Counted from the first letter of the stretch, positions 24,186 to 33,216 are shown. The stretch is DNA of 40,913 nucleotides from CAYQQU01 sp964419545 (GCA_964419545.1 CAYQQU010000054.1:1-40913); one strand, 5' to 3'. Program-made: numbers and translations. Notes: generated by a model not told the origin, from the sequence alone.

Positions 24186-24279
24186 GCCTCTTCGGTTATT
24201 TAAAAATCCGGTCACGAAGATCCGTTCTTATGCGGCCCCCTGAAACCCGGCCGCTGAAATATTTCGGTCAAAAAAGAGA

Positions 24280-24315
24280 TTGACCGGGAAGAAATCCGGA
24301 TGTCCTCCCGGTCAA
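24280..24315 (-). terminator. Terminator after the DUF4856 gene
   Basis: TTGACCGGGA (24280-24289) pairs perfectly with TCCCGGTCAA (24306-24315). On the minus strand the stem is followed by TCTCTTTTTTG. It sits 14 bp after the DUF4856 stop and upstream of the imelysin-like gene, so part of the transcription may stop here. Confidence 0.75.
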
Positions 24316-24329
24316 TAAATGAAAATGAG

Positions 24330-25457
24330 CTATCGGCCTTGCTCGCTTACCCAGTTTTTGCGAAAATCTTCGATTTCCTGATCCGAAAATCCGTAGATCG
24401 TCTGCAAGGTATTGATCGCTTCCGACAGGTCCGGCAGTTCGTTTACCGGATCGGTCAGCAGCAGGTACGAGGTCGGTTCGGCATCGTGGGGGGCGTTCAT
24501 CAGCACCAGCAGTTCGTCGATCTGCTGGTCGGTGATGATGCGGTATTCCGCAGGCAGGGTGCGCCAGCCGTGCAGGAAACCGACGGCCTCCCCGTAGGCG
24601 TGCATGGCCCCGCCTTTTTCGTTATCCGAAGGGTTGGTGCCGCTCAGCACGGTAATGGTGGTGTGCAGGTAGTTGATCACCGTTGCGGCGTTGGCTTTTT
24701 CCCAGAGCTCCTTGATGTCGGCCAGCGCTGCCTCCTGTTCGGCGACAAAGCGATCTTCCGCAGCAGCAGCCTGCAGCAGGATGAAGGCGTCGCGGATGCG
24801 GGTGTACAGGCCGTTGCCGTCGTTCTTGTCGCGACGCGCGGCGTACTTGGCCATGTATACATCCGGATTGCCGGTGCTGGCGCTGTTGTCCGTATTGGGG
24901 AAGTCGGGGTTTGCGCCGAAGATGCTCACCATGCGGTCGACGGCAGCCGGCGTGATCTCGCCTTCCATCAGGGTGATGGCGTGGTTGTAAAGCGCAGCGC
25001 CGAAAGAGCCTTTCTCGATCAGTTGCTCCAGTTCCAGGCCGTGTTCATCGAACAGGTAGCCGCCGTAGACGCCGCCCTCGCCGGTAGGCTCACCGGGGGT
25101 ATACGCGCCGCCGCTGGCTTTGGCCAGTTCGTTGAGCCAGCCGTCGGTTCCGGTCATCCGGCCGGCGTAGTAAGTGGTCGTGATCGCCTCCAGCGATGGC
25201 GAGCCTTGCTGATACAGCTGCGTGAGGGTGTTAAAATCAACCGTCGTGCCAGCGCTACGGCCGGCTTTGGCGGCGCTGGTCAGGTCGGCCAGCTGGGTGC
25301 GTACGGCGTTTTCCACCGCAGCATTGGCTTCGAAATTCGCCCCGTCATAGGTGGAAGGAACGATCAGGCCGTTGTCGTCGTCATCGCCGCAGGCCGTGAA
25401 GAGGAGCATGGCGCAAAGGCTGAGCAAAAATGCGTAATAATGATTCTTAGCTTGCAT
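24330..25457 (-). CDS. DUF4856 family surface lipoprotein
   Basis: The 375-residue protein has a lipoprotein signal ending AMLLFTAC, then GDDDDNG, which fits surface export. Typical family segments are STYDGANFEANAAVENAVRTQL at the mature N-terminus, GGVYGGYLFDEHGLELEQLI, and helical stretches through FLHGWRTLPAEYR to ETI-type SDQEIEDFRKNW at the end. DUF4856 lipoproteins commonly lie beside imelysin genes in Bacteroidota, and both resemble helical iron-binding bundles; a metal-related role is inferred from this. It is the first gene of the cluster and has the operator-like box 25475-25493 in front. Confidence 0.85.
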   Translation of the reverse strand: MQAKNHYYAFLLSLCAMLLFTACGDDDDNGLIVPSTYDGANFEANAAVENAVRTQLADLTSAAKAGRSAGTTVDFNTLTQLYQQGSPSLEAITTTYYAGRMTGTDGWLNELAKASGGAYTPGEPTGEGGVYGGYLFDEHGLELEQLIEKGSFGAALYNHAITLMEGEITPAAVDRMVSIFGANPDFPNTDNSASTGNPDVYMAKYAARRDKNDGNGLYTRIRDAFILLQAAAAEDRFVAEQEAALADIKELWEKANAATVINYLHTTITVLSGTNPSDNEKGGAMHAYGEAVGFLHGWRTLPAEYRIITDQQIDELLVLMNAPHDAEPTSYLLLTDPVNELPDLSEAINTLQTIYGFSDQEIEDFRKNWVSEQGR

Positions 25458-25474
25458 AGCTTTGATCTAAGTTA

Positions 25475-25493
25475 ATTTGGATTAAGTCTAAAT
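25475..25493 (-). promoter_or_regulatory. 19-bp dyad, candidate iron-responsive operator
   Basis: The plus strand reads ATTTGGATTAAGTCTAAAT; on the coding (minus) strand it is ATTTAGACTTAATCCAAAT. Seven of the nine possible base pairs are complementary, the size and AT-rich style of a Fur or DtxR-type box. A 15-of-19 match lies upstream of the heme operon at 34520-34538. It is 18 bp before the start codon of the DUF4856 gene. Confidence 0.5.
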
Positions 25494-25614
25494 ATTGACG
25501 CGGGAAAGTTAGCGGATGAGGCCAACCTGGGCAATACCTATTTTTTTTGGGCAATTAACTAAAAGTAGGTAGGCCGAAGGGGCTGATTAGGGATAAAAAG
25601 GTGCGGCCGGCAAT

Positions 25615-25899
25615 CTATTCATGGGGAGGAATTTCGCTGAACAGGCGCGAGACTTCCTTTTTAGCTTCGGAGGGAGAATGTGCTTTTCGCAAAAAGGGAA
25701 TGGTGAGTGCTACGATGGAGCCGTCGCGTTCAATACCTAGAACATCCATCGCATTTTTGTCGACCGCTCTTACGCGCGCCTGGGCTACGAGATGTTCGGA
25801 AGCATAATGGTTGGCCAATGATACGAGTTGTTGCGCATATTCTTGGTTGACCCACAGGGTAAGTGCTATTCGATCGGCTTTTCTGAATTTGTTCTTCAC
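25615..25899 (-). CDS. Stand-alone DUF2470-like (HugZ C-terminal-like) protein
   Basis: The 94-residue protein starts at GTG 25899, overlapping the upstream stop by 4 bp (GTGA), so it is translationally coupled. The pattern WVNQEYAQQLVSLANHYAS, then RVRAVDKNAMDVLGIERDG, then ALTIPFLRKAHSPSEAKKEV follows DUF2470, the small C-terminal domain of HugZ/HutZ-type heme-utilisation proteins. The usual flavin/heme-binding split-barrel domain is absent. Position at the end of a heme operon supports a heme-related role. No signal peptide, so cytoplasmic. Confidence 0.65.
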   Translation of the reverse strand: MKNKFRKADRIALTLWVNQEYAQQLVSLANHYASEHLVAQARVRAVDKNAMDVLGIERDGSIVALTIPFLRKAHSPSEAKKEVSRLFSEIPPHE

Positions 25900-27197
25900 T
25901 CGTTTTTCCTTTGTGGTTGACGGCCGGGCGGTTTCAGTTTTTTCCAGCGGGCGGGTTTCAGGAAGTAGGCGCCGATCGGATCAGTGGGGTCGGAGGAGGT
26001 GGAAAATGCGAACACCAGGCCCTCAGCAGCTGCGCTCATCTGCGTAGCGAGGGTCTTGGACGCGGAGTCAATGACCAGCACTTCCCGGGGCTGCATGGTT
26101 TTCTCCGGATCGATCTTCAGCAATTGCACTTTGTACTGGGGCCCTTCGGCTTCCAGCCAGGACAGCCAGAAGGAGTGGTCGTGCGCCCGGCACAGTTGGA
26201 CGTTGCTGAGCCCGGGCTTGCGCGCGATCGTCAGAGGTGTTGAAAAAGAGCCGCCGGCGTCTGCGGAGAAAGCCACTTTTATTTCCGTCGAATCCGCCGC
26301 TCCGGTTTGCCAGGCAACTACTACATCCTGGCCGTGGGCGACGATCCTGGGGCCGGCCGTCGGAAACCAGCCGACCTGCCAGCGATCGGGGTGGACCGGC
26401 TGCGGGGGTGTCCAGGCGTTCCCGACCCGGCGCACGACGCAGATATCCTTGATCTTTGCTTCCGTCTCATCCCGGTAGGCGACTACCGGTCCGGCATCGG
26501 TCATCGCAATAGCAGGAACGCAAAGGGGGCTCACCCGCTCATCCAGCATCATCTCCGGGCCTACCCCGCCCGCCGTATCGACGATCGCGGCGCGCAGGGC
26601 CGGGAATCCATCCGGGTTGAAGGCCGGCCGGCCGGAGGGCGTAGGGCGGATCGCAGCCCGGTTGTCGATCCAAACGGCCAGCATCCGGTCGTCGGGCAAC
26701 GGGCAGAGATCGAAGAAACCGTACTGGGCGGAGAATGGTTTGTCGTACGTCGTAAAAGGCGCCTGCCAGTGCCGGCCTCCGTTGTCGGACTGCATCAGGT
26801 AGGTGTCGTAATCGTAGGGCATCCGGCCGCTTTTCTGATGATAAGCCACCATCACCCGCTCCGGTTGCCGGCGCCGGGTGGATAAAACCAACGGATCGGT
26901 GGGATTGAGAAAAAGGGCTTTTCCGGAGAGGGGAGCACGCAGCGGCGCCGACCATTGCTTGCCGTCCAGCCGGACGATCCGGAGCTCGTGGCCGTCGCCG
27001 GTCGTATCGCGGCAGACGAAGGCCAGCTTTACCACCTGATTCGCCGTAGTATGCAACGCGGGCGTCGTGCCGCGAAGCGGATTGCCGGCATGATCCAGGA
27101 GGGAGAAGACCCGAACCGGCGAACAGCCGGCCAGGAAGATAGAAAAAACGATCGATACCAGTCCGAGCCGGCCGTCAGAGGTGAGGTTACGTTTCAT
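25896..27197 (-). CDS. BNR/sialidase-fold lipoprotein of the heme operon
   Basis: The 433-residue protein has a lipoprotein signal ending FSIFLAGC. Asp-box motifs (SxDxGxxW type) occur as SDNGGRHWQAPF and SADAGGSFSTPL, and blade-like repeats (e.g. VMVAYHQKSG, DRMLAVWIDN, GPVVAYRDE, DVVVAWQTG) indicate a six-bladed propeller as in sialidases. The sialidase FRIP motif and catalytic set are not evident, so it is probably a binding protein. It follows the TonB receptor by 6 bp. The SPVR after the cysteine is not acidic, so surface exposure is uncertain. Confidence 0.75.
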   Translation of the reverse strand: MKRNLTSDGRLGLVSIVFSIFLAGCSPVRVFSLLDHAGNPLRGTTPALHTTANQVVKLAFVCRDTTGDGHELRIVRLDGKQWSAPLRAPLSGKALFLNPTDPLVLSTRRRQPERVMVAYHQKSGRMPYDYDTYLMQSDNGGRHWQAPFTTYDKPFSAQYGFFDLCPLPDDRMLAVWIDNRAAIRPTPSGRPAFNPDGFPALRAAIVDTAGGVGPEMMLDERVSPLCVPAIAMTDAGPVVAYRDETEAKIKDICVVRRVGNAWTPPQPVHPDRWQVGWFPTAGPRIVAHGQDVVVAWQTGAADSTEIKVAFSADAGGSFSTPLTIARKPGLSNVQLCRAHDHSFWLSWLEAEGPQYKVQLLKIDPEKTMQPREVLVIDSASKTLATQMSAAAEGLVFAFSTSSDPTDPIGAYFLKPARWKKLKPPGRQPQRKNE

Positions 27198-27203
27198 TTC
27201 GCC

Positions 27204-29291
27204 TTAATTTTGTCTTCCGAACTGTACGGAAAGGCGAACAAAAAGGTTACGCCCGGGGCTGATCGGCGCCAGGCCGGTCCCTCCGTTATGGGCGCTGCCG
27301 CCTACCCCGGAGACGTTGACCTGGGTGACGTCCAGCAGGTTTTTCACGCCGGCGGTGAGCCGCAGGCGTTCTCCCCAGAAGTGCTTGCTGCCGGTGAGGT
27401 CGATCTGAGTAAAGCCCTCCTGCTGGCGTTGACCGGCAATAGTTTCTCCGTCGTCGGTCACCTCCGGGAAAAAGGAAATAAGCCGGTCGTTACCCCGGAC
27501 AAATACCGAGATATTGGCGCCGAGCCGGGTAAAGTCGTAGCTCGCCTCCGCGTTCCATTCCCGGGTGTAGGTAAATTCGTCGACCGAGGCGTAGGCTTCG
27601 CTCAGCGGATTGTAATACCCGATCAGAGAGAAGCCGCCGCTGACCGAAAGCCCCCGCAGCTGGTAGCGGACCTGGCTCGTGATCCCCTGGGTTTTGAAGG
27701 TGGCCTGATTGAAATAGGCAAAGCGCAGCGTTGAGGTATCGGTAACCGGCTGGATACCGCCCGGCGTTTCCAGGAACTCAAAAAGTTCGATTTTATTCCG
27801 GATGTGATTGTAAAAGCCTTTGACCTTGGTCTGCCACCGCGGCCGGCTGAAGTTCAGCCCGAGCTGCCAATTGTCCGATGTTTCGGCTTCCAGCCCGGGA
27901 TTGCCGACGATAAAGTGGTTGATGTCGATAAATTCAAAGAAAAGCTCTTTGAGATCCGGGCTGCGAAACCCTTTGCCATAGGATGCCCTCAGGGTCAGCT
28001 GGTCATCGAATTCGTACTTGGCGTTGAAAGACGGCACGAGTGGCGCCTTGTACCGGGTGTTGTAGGCGTAGCGCAGGCCCGTTTCCAGGGTCAGCTTTTG
28101 CCAGGGGCGGTAGCGCAGACTGGCGAAGAGGGCGTAGTCGCCGATCTCGCTGAACCCTTCGCGCCGGCTCAGCGTATCGTTGATTCGCCGGCCGGTGGCG
28201 TTGTCGTAACGCAGGTCGAACCCCAACTGGTAATGGAATCGGGCGTCGCGACGGGTGCTGGCGAAGGCGCCGCGCGCCATCCAGGTATTGAACTGCGAGG
28301 TATCCTGCTGGCCGTCCACCTCGGCCTGTTCTTCGGATTCCAGATCTAACCGAAAAGTATTCTTGATGCGATCGAATTGGTTGTAACCGCTCGTAATTTT
28401 GAGGTAGTGGTTGGACAATACGGGGCCTTCGAAGTTCAGCGAATGGTCCTGGCGACGGGTATGAAAAAAATCGTCGAACGCATAGGGCTTGAACTGCGGC
28501 CGGCGGATATTGCCCAGGTTAGTCACTTCTTCGTCAAAGAGGTTGAAGGCGTACCGCAGGCTCGCCTGGTCGCCCAGCCGGTACCGGAGGCTTGCCTCAC
28601 CGTAGTATTGCTCCTTGGGATTCCAGAGTACCGAACGCAGGGTATCTACACTGAAACCGTCGAAGCGATCCCATCCTCCGCTCAGGCGGATGAGCAGGGA
28701 TTCGACAGGACGAACGCCCACGAAAGCGGTCAGGCTATTCTCGCCGCGATCTTCCCACTGCCCGACCGCCCCGGCTTCGACGGGCGCCACTTGTGATTTT
28801 TTGGTGATCAGGTTGATGACGCCGGCCAGGGCGTCCGTACCGTAGCTCACGCTGAGGGGGCCTTCGACGATCTCGACCCGCTCAATATTCTGCAGGTTCA
28901 ATTGGCTGAGGTCGATATTTCCGTCCTGGCGGCCGATGACGGGCACCCCGTCGATCATGATCTTGACGTTCTGCCCGTCGATGCCCAGCAGGCTGAGGCG
29001 GCTGCCCAGCACCAGGTCCTGGCTGATGCGGATATTGACCTCCTGGTTGAGTAATTGTTCCAGGTTGTTGGCGCCCCGCCGCACGATCAGCTCCCGGTCG
29101 AGCGTGCGCACGTCGTGCAAGGCGTTGCGGCTTTCAGTAGGCGCGTACTGGGCCGTCACCACTACGTCAGCCAGGTCAACGGACCAGGCAATAGAATCAC
29201 CGGGCGCTTCCGGCTGCCCTCGCAATCCATGCGAAGCGCTAAAGGCGAGCACCCAAACCAACATCCTCAGGATATGCCTAAATCGGACCAT
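27204..29291 (-). CDS. hmuR: TonB-dependent heme receptor
   Basis: The 695-residue protein has a signal peptide ending ASHGLRGQ, a TonB-box-like DVVVTAQ, and a plug with NLEQLLNQEVNIRISQ, IMIDGVPVIGRQDG and VEIVEGPLSVSYGTDALAGVINL. The barrel holds YGKGFRSPDLKELFF and INHFIVGNPGLEAETS. These correspond to the FRAP and NPNL boxes of heme receptors, here FRSP and NPGL, with a histidine just before the second. It starts 12 bp after the HmuS-like stop. Role: heme import across the outer membrane. Confidence 0.9.
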   Translation of the reverse strand: MVRFRHILRMLVWVLAFSASHGLRGQPEAPGDSIAWSVDLADVVVTAQYAPTESRNALHDVRTLDRELIVRRGANNLEQLLNQEVNIRISQDLVLGSRLSLLGIDGQNVKIMIDGVPVIGRQDGNIDLSQLNLQNIERVEIVEGPLSVSYGTDALAGVINLITKKSQVAPVEAGAVGQWEDRGENSLTAFVGVRPVESLLIRLSGGWDRFDGFSVDTLRSVLWNPKEQYYGEASLRYRLGDQASLRYAFNLFDEEVTNLGNIRRPQFKPYAFDDFFHTRRQDHSLNFEGPVLSNHYLKITSGYNQFDRIKNTFRLDLESEEQAEVDGQQDTSQFNTWMARGAFASTRRDARFHYQLGFDLRYDNATGRRINDTLSRREGFSEIGDYALFASLRYRPWQKLTLETGLRYAYNTRYKAPLVPSFNAKYEFDDQLTLRASYGKGFRSPDLKELFFEFIDINHFIVGNPGLEAETSDNWQLGLNFSRPRWQTKVKGFYNHIRNKIELFEFLETPGGIQPVTDTSTLRFAYFNQATFKTQGITSQVRYQLRGLSVSGGFSLIGYYNPLSEAYASVDEFTYTREWNAEASYDFTRLGANISVFVRGNDRLISFFPEVTDDGETIAGQRQQEGFTQIDLTGSKHFWGERLRLTAGVKNLLDVTQVNVSGVGGSAHNGGTGLAPISPGRNLFVRLSVQFGRQN

Positions 29292-29303
29292 AATTCTTCT
29301 GTT

Positions 29304-30353
29304 TTATTGCTCGACCAGGTCAGTGACCAGTACCCGCCAGGCGCCGAGTTCGGCGATGCCCGGTTTTCTTTTGCCGAAGCATTGGACGATCAGCTCGCCG
29401 TTGTCGGCATACACCTCCAGGCCGGTAACCAGGCCGTCTACGGTCGGCTTTCGGGTAATCCAGGTCTCGCTGACGCCCTCCAGTTTGAGGTGGAGGTTGA
29501 AATCGGGATCCATCACGTTGAACCAGCCTTCCATGGGCGCCAGCCGGCGCACCGTACCGGTATGGATCTGGATGCAGCCGCTATTGCCAACGAACACCAT
29601 GATCGGGATCTCGCGTTCAGCCGCCATTTCGAAAAGCCGGGCCACGGCCCCGTTGTCGATCTTTTGGGCGTAGCCTTCCGGTGCGAGCCGCAGGGCTTGC
29701 AAGCGGGGCAATTCGTATTTTTTGAGCAACGGGAAAAAATCGTGGGTGTCTTTCAGGTCGCGCCACTCCTGCCGGAAAGCCTCCACCTGGTCAAAATTTT
29801 CGATAAAAACCGGCTTTGCGGGTTGCGGTTCGGGCCGGGCCACTTCCGTCTGGCCGGTTTGTACGGGATGCCGGTATTTGGCGACGAGGTCGGCGTAAGC
29901 GTCGACATCGGATTCGGGCGTCAGGTAAATTTTGTGAATGGCCAGCCCCGCGGCGTTAAAGAACTGGAAGCTGCGCAGGTCGCGCTTGCCCGCCTGCATG
30001 CGCACCGCATAGCCGTACCGCCACTCGCTCATAAATAACCGCAAGTCGATATCGGGGTTGACGGCCAGGCCGATACGCCCGTCGTGCACGAAGGAAACAT
30101 TGTTGTATACTCCTTTGCGTTCGTGAACGACGAAGTCGTTGCGGGTAAGGGCCATCACTTTACCGAGGGCTTTGATCTCCTGCAACAGCGCCGGCCAGCC
30201 GCCTTCCAGGCGCGTTACGTTTTCCCCGAGGCCAAGTTCGAGCAATGTCATTTCACTGACATCCAGCTTTTGCGCGGCGTCGCGGATGCGTATGCGGGGA
30301 TTGTCCTGCTTGAGCGCAGCATAGCGTTCTGCTAAAGAAGTGGTGGTTAACAT
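29304..30353 (-). CDS. hmuS: Hemin-degrading/heme-trafficking factor, HemS/ChuS family
   Basis: The 349-residue cytoplasmic protein has the family's length (about 345) and two-repeat layout. The first half has LLELGLGENVTRLEGGW and the VMALTRNDFVVHERKGVY motif; the second repeats the pattern with TGTVRRLAPMEGWFNVMDPDFNLHL and WITRKPTVDGLVTGLEV. Family members bind heme and transfer or degrade it to release iron. Its ATG overlaps the HmuV stop by one base (TGATG at 30351-30355), showing translational coupling. Confidence 0.92.
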   Translation of the reverse strand: MLTTTSLAERYAALKQDNPRIRIRDAAQKLDVSEMTLLELGLGENVTRLEGGWPALLQEIKALGKVMALTRNDFVVHERKGVYNNVSFVHDGRIGLAVNPDIDLRLFMSEWRYGYAVRMQAGKRDLRSFQFFNAAGLAIHKIYLTPESDVDAYADLVAKYRHPVQTGQTEVARPEPQPAKPVFIENFDQVEAFRQEWRDLKDTHDFFPLLKKYELPRLQALRLAPEGYAQKIDNGAVARLFEMAAEREIPIMVFVGNSGCIQIHTGTVRRLAPMEGWFNVMDPDFNLHLKLEGVSETWITRKPTVDGLVTGLEVYADNGELIVQCFGKRKPGIAELGAWRVLVTDLVEQ

Positions 30354-31156
30354 CAGGCTGGTGTTTTTTGATGAAAAAATGTAGATACCTGGGGGCGCGC
30401 CAGTTCGGGATGGTAGCTGACCACTGCTTCGACGCCGAAGACCTGCCGGATGTGAGCCGGCCTAAGCACTTCGGCGGGGCTTCCGGCGGCTACGAGTTTT
30501 CCCTGGCGAAGCATCAGGATGTGGTCGGCGTATTGCGCCGCTTGATTGATGTCGTGGAGAATGGCGAAGACGCCGAGATTGTCCCGGCGGGTAAGCTGCC
30601 GGGCCTGGTCGAGCAGGCGGTGTTGCTGCGCAATATCCAGGCTGGAGGTAGGTTCGTCCAGCAACAGCAACTTGGCGCGATCTTCCCGCGGCTCGTGGAG
30701 CTGGGCCAGGGCGCGCAGGAAATGGATTCGCTGTTGCTCCCCTCCCGAAAGGGTAGGCATCAGCCGGGAAGAAAAGTGGTACAGGCCGGCTTCGTCCAGG
30801 AGCTGAGCGGCGATGCGCCTCGACGCCTGTTCGCTCTCTTCCCGGTGATAAGGAAATCGGCCGAGTTGGACGGTCTCCAGCACCGTCAGCGCAAACGGCA
30901 GCTGACGCTGCTGGCTCAGTACGCTGCGAAAGCGAGCCATCGCAACGGATGACCACGCTTGCAACGGGCGCCCGTGCAAAGTAATACTGCCCCCATGTAA
31001 GGGGAGCTCGCCGGCCAGCGCATTGAGCAAAGTCGATTTGCCCGCGCCGTTGGCGCCCAAAACGGCAACCAGCGCACCCGCGGGAACGTTCAGGCTGATC
31101 GGCTTGATGATGGGGGCGCCCCCTAGTCGGACCTCTATTTGCGATGCTTTCAACAT
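30353..31156 (-). CDS. hmuV: Heme ABC transporter ATP-binding protein
   Basis: The 267-residue ATPase shows Walker A GANGAGKST, Q-loop VLSQQRQLPF, signature LSGGEQQRIHF, Walker B LLLLDEPTSSLD and switch histidine in AILHDINQA. Its length and pattern fit the FecE/BtuD/HmuV family. It powers inner-membrane heme import with the permease 10 bp upstream and the lipoprotein binder. Neighbouring hmuS and the HmuY gene mark the substrate as heme rather than siderophore or B12. Confidence 0.93.
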   Translation of the reverse strand: MLKASQIEVRLGGAPIIKPISLNVPAGALVAVLGANGAGKSTLLNALAGELPLHGGSITLHGRPLQAWSSVAMARFRSVLSQQRQLPFALTVLETVQLGRFPYHREESEQASRRIAAQLLDEAGLYHFSSRLMPTLSGGEQQRIHFLRALAQLHEPREDRAKLLLLDEPTSSLDIAQQHRLLDQARQLTRRDNLGVFAILHDINQAAQYADHILMLRQGKLVAAGSPAEVLRPAHIRQVFGVEAVVSYHPELARPQVSTFFHQKTPA

Positions 31157-31166
31157 ATCAAAAAAA

Positions 31167-32279
31167 TTAGGCGAACGGCAGCCGGAGCGACCGGTTGCGC
31201 AGCAATAACCAAAGGAAAAACGGCGCTCCGAGTATGGCGGTCAGGACCCCGATCGGCAGCTCGGCCGGCGCAACCAGCGTACGCGCCGCCAGGTCCGCCA
31301 ATACGATCAGCAGGGCCCCCGCCATCGCCGCCTGCCGCAGTAAGCTGCGATGGCGAGGGCCGGAGATGAGCCGCACGAGGTGGGGCGCCACCAGCGCCAC
31401 AAAAGCGATCACTCCGGTAACCGCCACCGAAACCCCGACGGCCAGAGCGGCGAAAAAGATGATGTTGCGTTTGGCCCGCTGTACGGATAGCCCCAGGAAT
31501 ACGGCCTCGCGTTCGCCCAGCATTAAAGCGTCGAGCGCGCGCGCCTGCCGCAGCAGCACGAAAAGGGCAAAGACGATGGGAAGGCCCGTAATGAACACCT
31601 TCTCCCAGTCGCTGCCGGAAATGCTGCCCAGCGTCCAGAACGTAATATCCCTTAACTGCGCCTCGTCGGAAAAGTAGGAGATCAGCCCGATGCCGGCGCC
31701 GGCCAGCGCCGCAAGGGCAATACCGGCCAGCAACATGGTCACCACCGAGGTGCGCCCCCGGTGGGTAGCCAGCCGGTAAACCAGCCAGGTGGTAACCAGG
31801 CTCCCCGAAAAAGAGAGCAAGGTAATGATTGACTGCCCCAACCAGGAGGGTAGAAATGCCGGGAGAGCACCTGCCGTAAATATGCCGACCACAGCGAGCA
31901 GGGAACCGCCACTGGTCACGCCGATAAGAGCAGGGTCGGCAAGGGGATTGCGGAAAAGGCCCTGAATGGCCGCGCCGGCGGCAGCCAGCGCCGCTCCGAC
32001 CAAAACCCCCATGACAATACGCGGCAATCGAATATGCACAAGCAGGTGAAAAGCAGCCGCATCGGCAGGCGCTTCCGGGCTGTAAAAAATGGCGTTTGCC
32101 AAAAGGATCACTATATCGCGAGAAGATAAATAATATGCTCCGGTGAAAAAGCTGATCAATACCGCCAGTAGCAAGGCAGGCCCCAGCAACCAGGAAAAAA
32201 GCACGGCTCCCCGGTCGGCCTGCTGCAGGTCGACCGCGACGGGTGGGCGTTGTGCTTTTTTGGTTTCCAGTTGCAACAT
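31167..32279 (-). CDS. hmuU: Heme ABC transporter permease (FecCD/BtuC family)
   Basis: ATG 32279 gives 370 residues beginning MLQLETKKAQ; the longer open frame to 32414 overlaps the binding-protein gene and is rejected. About ten membrane helices are visible. Family signatures include IRLPRIVMGVLVGAALAAAG, GLFRNPLADPALIGVTSGG, ITFWTLGSISGSDW and VTGVIAFVALVAPHLVRL, the last carrying the ATPase-coupling region. It starts 19 bp after the hmuT stop. Confidence 0.92.
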   Translation of the reverse strand: MLQLETKKAQRPPVAVDLQQADRGAVLFSWLLGPALLLAVLISFFTGAYYLSSRDIVILLANAIFYSPEAPADAAAFHLLVHIRLPRIVMGVLVGAALAAAGAAIQGLFRNPLADPALIGVTSGGSLLAVVGIFTAGALPAFLPSWLGQSIITLLSFSGSLVTTWLVYRLATHRGRTSVVTMLLAGIALAALAGAGIGLISYFSDEAQLRDITFWTLGSISGSDWEKVFITGLPIVFALFVLLRQARALDALMLGEREAVFLGLSVQRAKRNIIFFAALAVGVSVAVTGVIAFVALVAPHLVRLISGPRHRSLLRQAAMAGALLIVLADLAARTLVAPAELPIGVLTAILGAPFFLWLLLRNRSLRLPFA

Positions 32280-32298
32280 ACCAGGTGCTTTGCGCTGA

Positions 32299-33216
32299 TC
32301 AATTGTTGGCGGATAACTGTTGATCGTCCATCTCCGACAAGCGACGGGCCAGATCGAGCGCCGCGGCGCCGGCCCGCGGCGTGAACCCCAGCAGGTAGAG
32401 GCCGTCCATCGCAATGATGTGTTGGTTCCGCCCGGCCGGCGTCTGGGCCGCTCCGGGGATATCCAGCAGACCTTCAGCTCCGCCCAGGCTCCGGAGGCCG
32501 GATTCGAAGAGCAGGAATACGTCCGGCTGCGCCTGGATCAACCCTTCCGGTGAAAGGGCCTTGAACCCTTCGAAGGAACCGACGGCGTTGGTCCCGCCGG
32601 CTAGTTCGATCATAGCGGCGGCGGGCGTCTCGCGGCCGGCCACCATCAGGCTGCCTTTGCCGCGCGCGTAAATGAAGAGCACTTTCGGCCGGGGCGCTTT
32701 TGCATCGCCGACCACCTGACGCAGGGCCGCCAGATTTTTCTCGTGCCGGGCCCGCAAATCCGCCAGCGATCGCGGATCATCGAGCGCCAGCTTGTCGGTC
32801 AGGACCTCCGCCAGGTGCAGCGGGCTGTCCAGGGAAAACGAGGTCTCGACGATCAACAACTCCAGGCCGGCGCCGGCCAGTTTTTGGATTTCCGGGATGT
32901 TTTCATCCTTTTTTTCCAGGATGACCAGGTCCGGGCGCAAACTGAGCAGCGCTTCGACATTGAGGCGCCGAACGTGCCCCAGTTGAGCGATCTGATCGAC
33001 GGCCGGCCCGGGAAAGGTGCTCGTTACGTCGATACCGACAATCCGGTGTTGCTGCTCCAGCAGGAAAAGGGTCTCGGTGATCGCCCCCGACAGGGATACG
33101 ATACGCCGGTAGGCGGTTTTTGCGGTTTCCTTTTCGCTCGGTCCGCCGCCGTTCCGGCAAGCCGGCAGCCAGACCAGGGCGGCCAGAAGAACCAGGAAAT
33201 AAGGTAATGCCTTCAT
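32299..33216 (-). CDS. hmuT: Heme ABC transporter substrate-binding lipoprotein
   Basis: ATG 33216 gives 305 residues with a lipoprotein signal ending ALVWLPAC; the frame to 33285 overlaps the HmuY gene and is rejected. A TroA/BtuF fold is indicated by RIVSLSGAITETLFLLEQQHRIVGID, LGHVRRLNVEALLSLRPDLVI and VLFIYARGKGSLMVAG (parts). The tail RNGGG after the cysteine is not acidic, so it should be periplasmic, as needed to feed HmuUV. It starts 4 bp after the HmuY-type stop. Confidence 0.9.
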   Translation of the reverse strand: MKALPYFLVLLAALVWLPACRNGGGPSEKETAKTAYRRIVSLSGAITETLFLLEQQHRIVGIDVTSTFPGPAVDQIAQLGHVRRLNVEALLSLRPDLVILEKKDENIPEIQKLAGAGLELLIVETSFSLDSPLHLAEVLTDKLALDDPRSLADLRARHEKNLAALRQVVGDAKAPRPKVLFIYARGKGSLMVAGRETPAAAMIELAGGTNAVGSFEGFKALSPEGLIQAQPDVFLLFESGLRSLGGAEGLLDIPGAAQTPAGRNQHIIAMDGLYLLGFTPRAGAAALDLARRLSEMDDQQLSANN

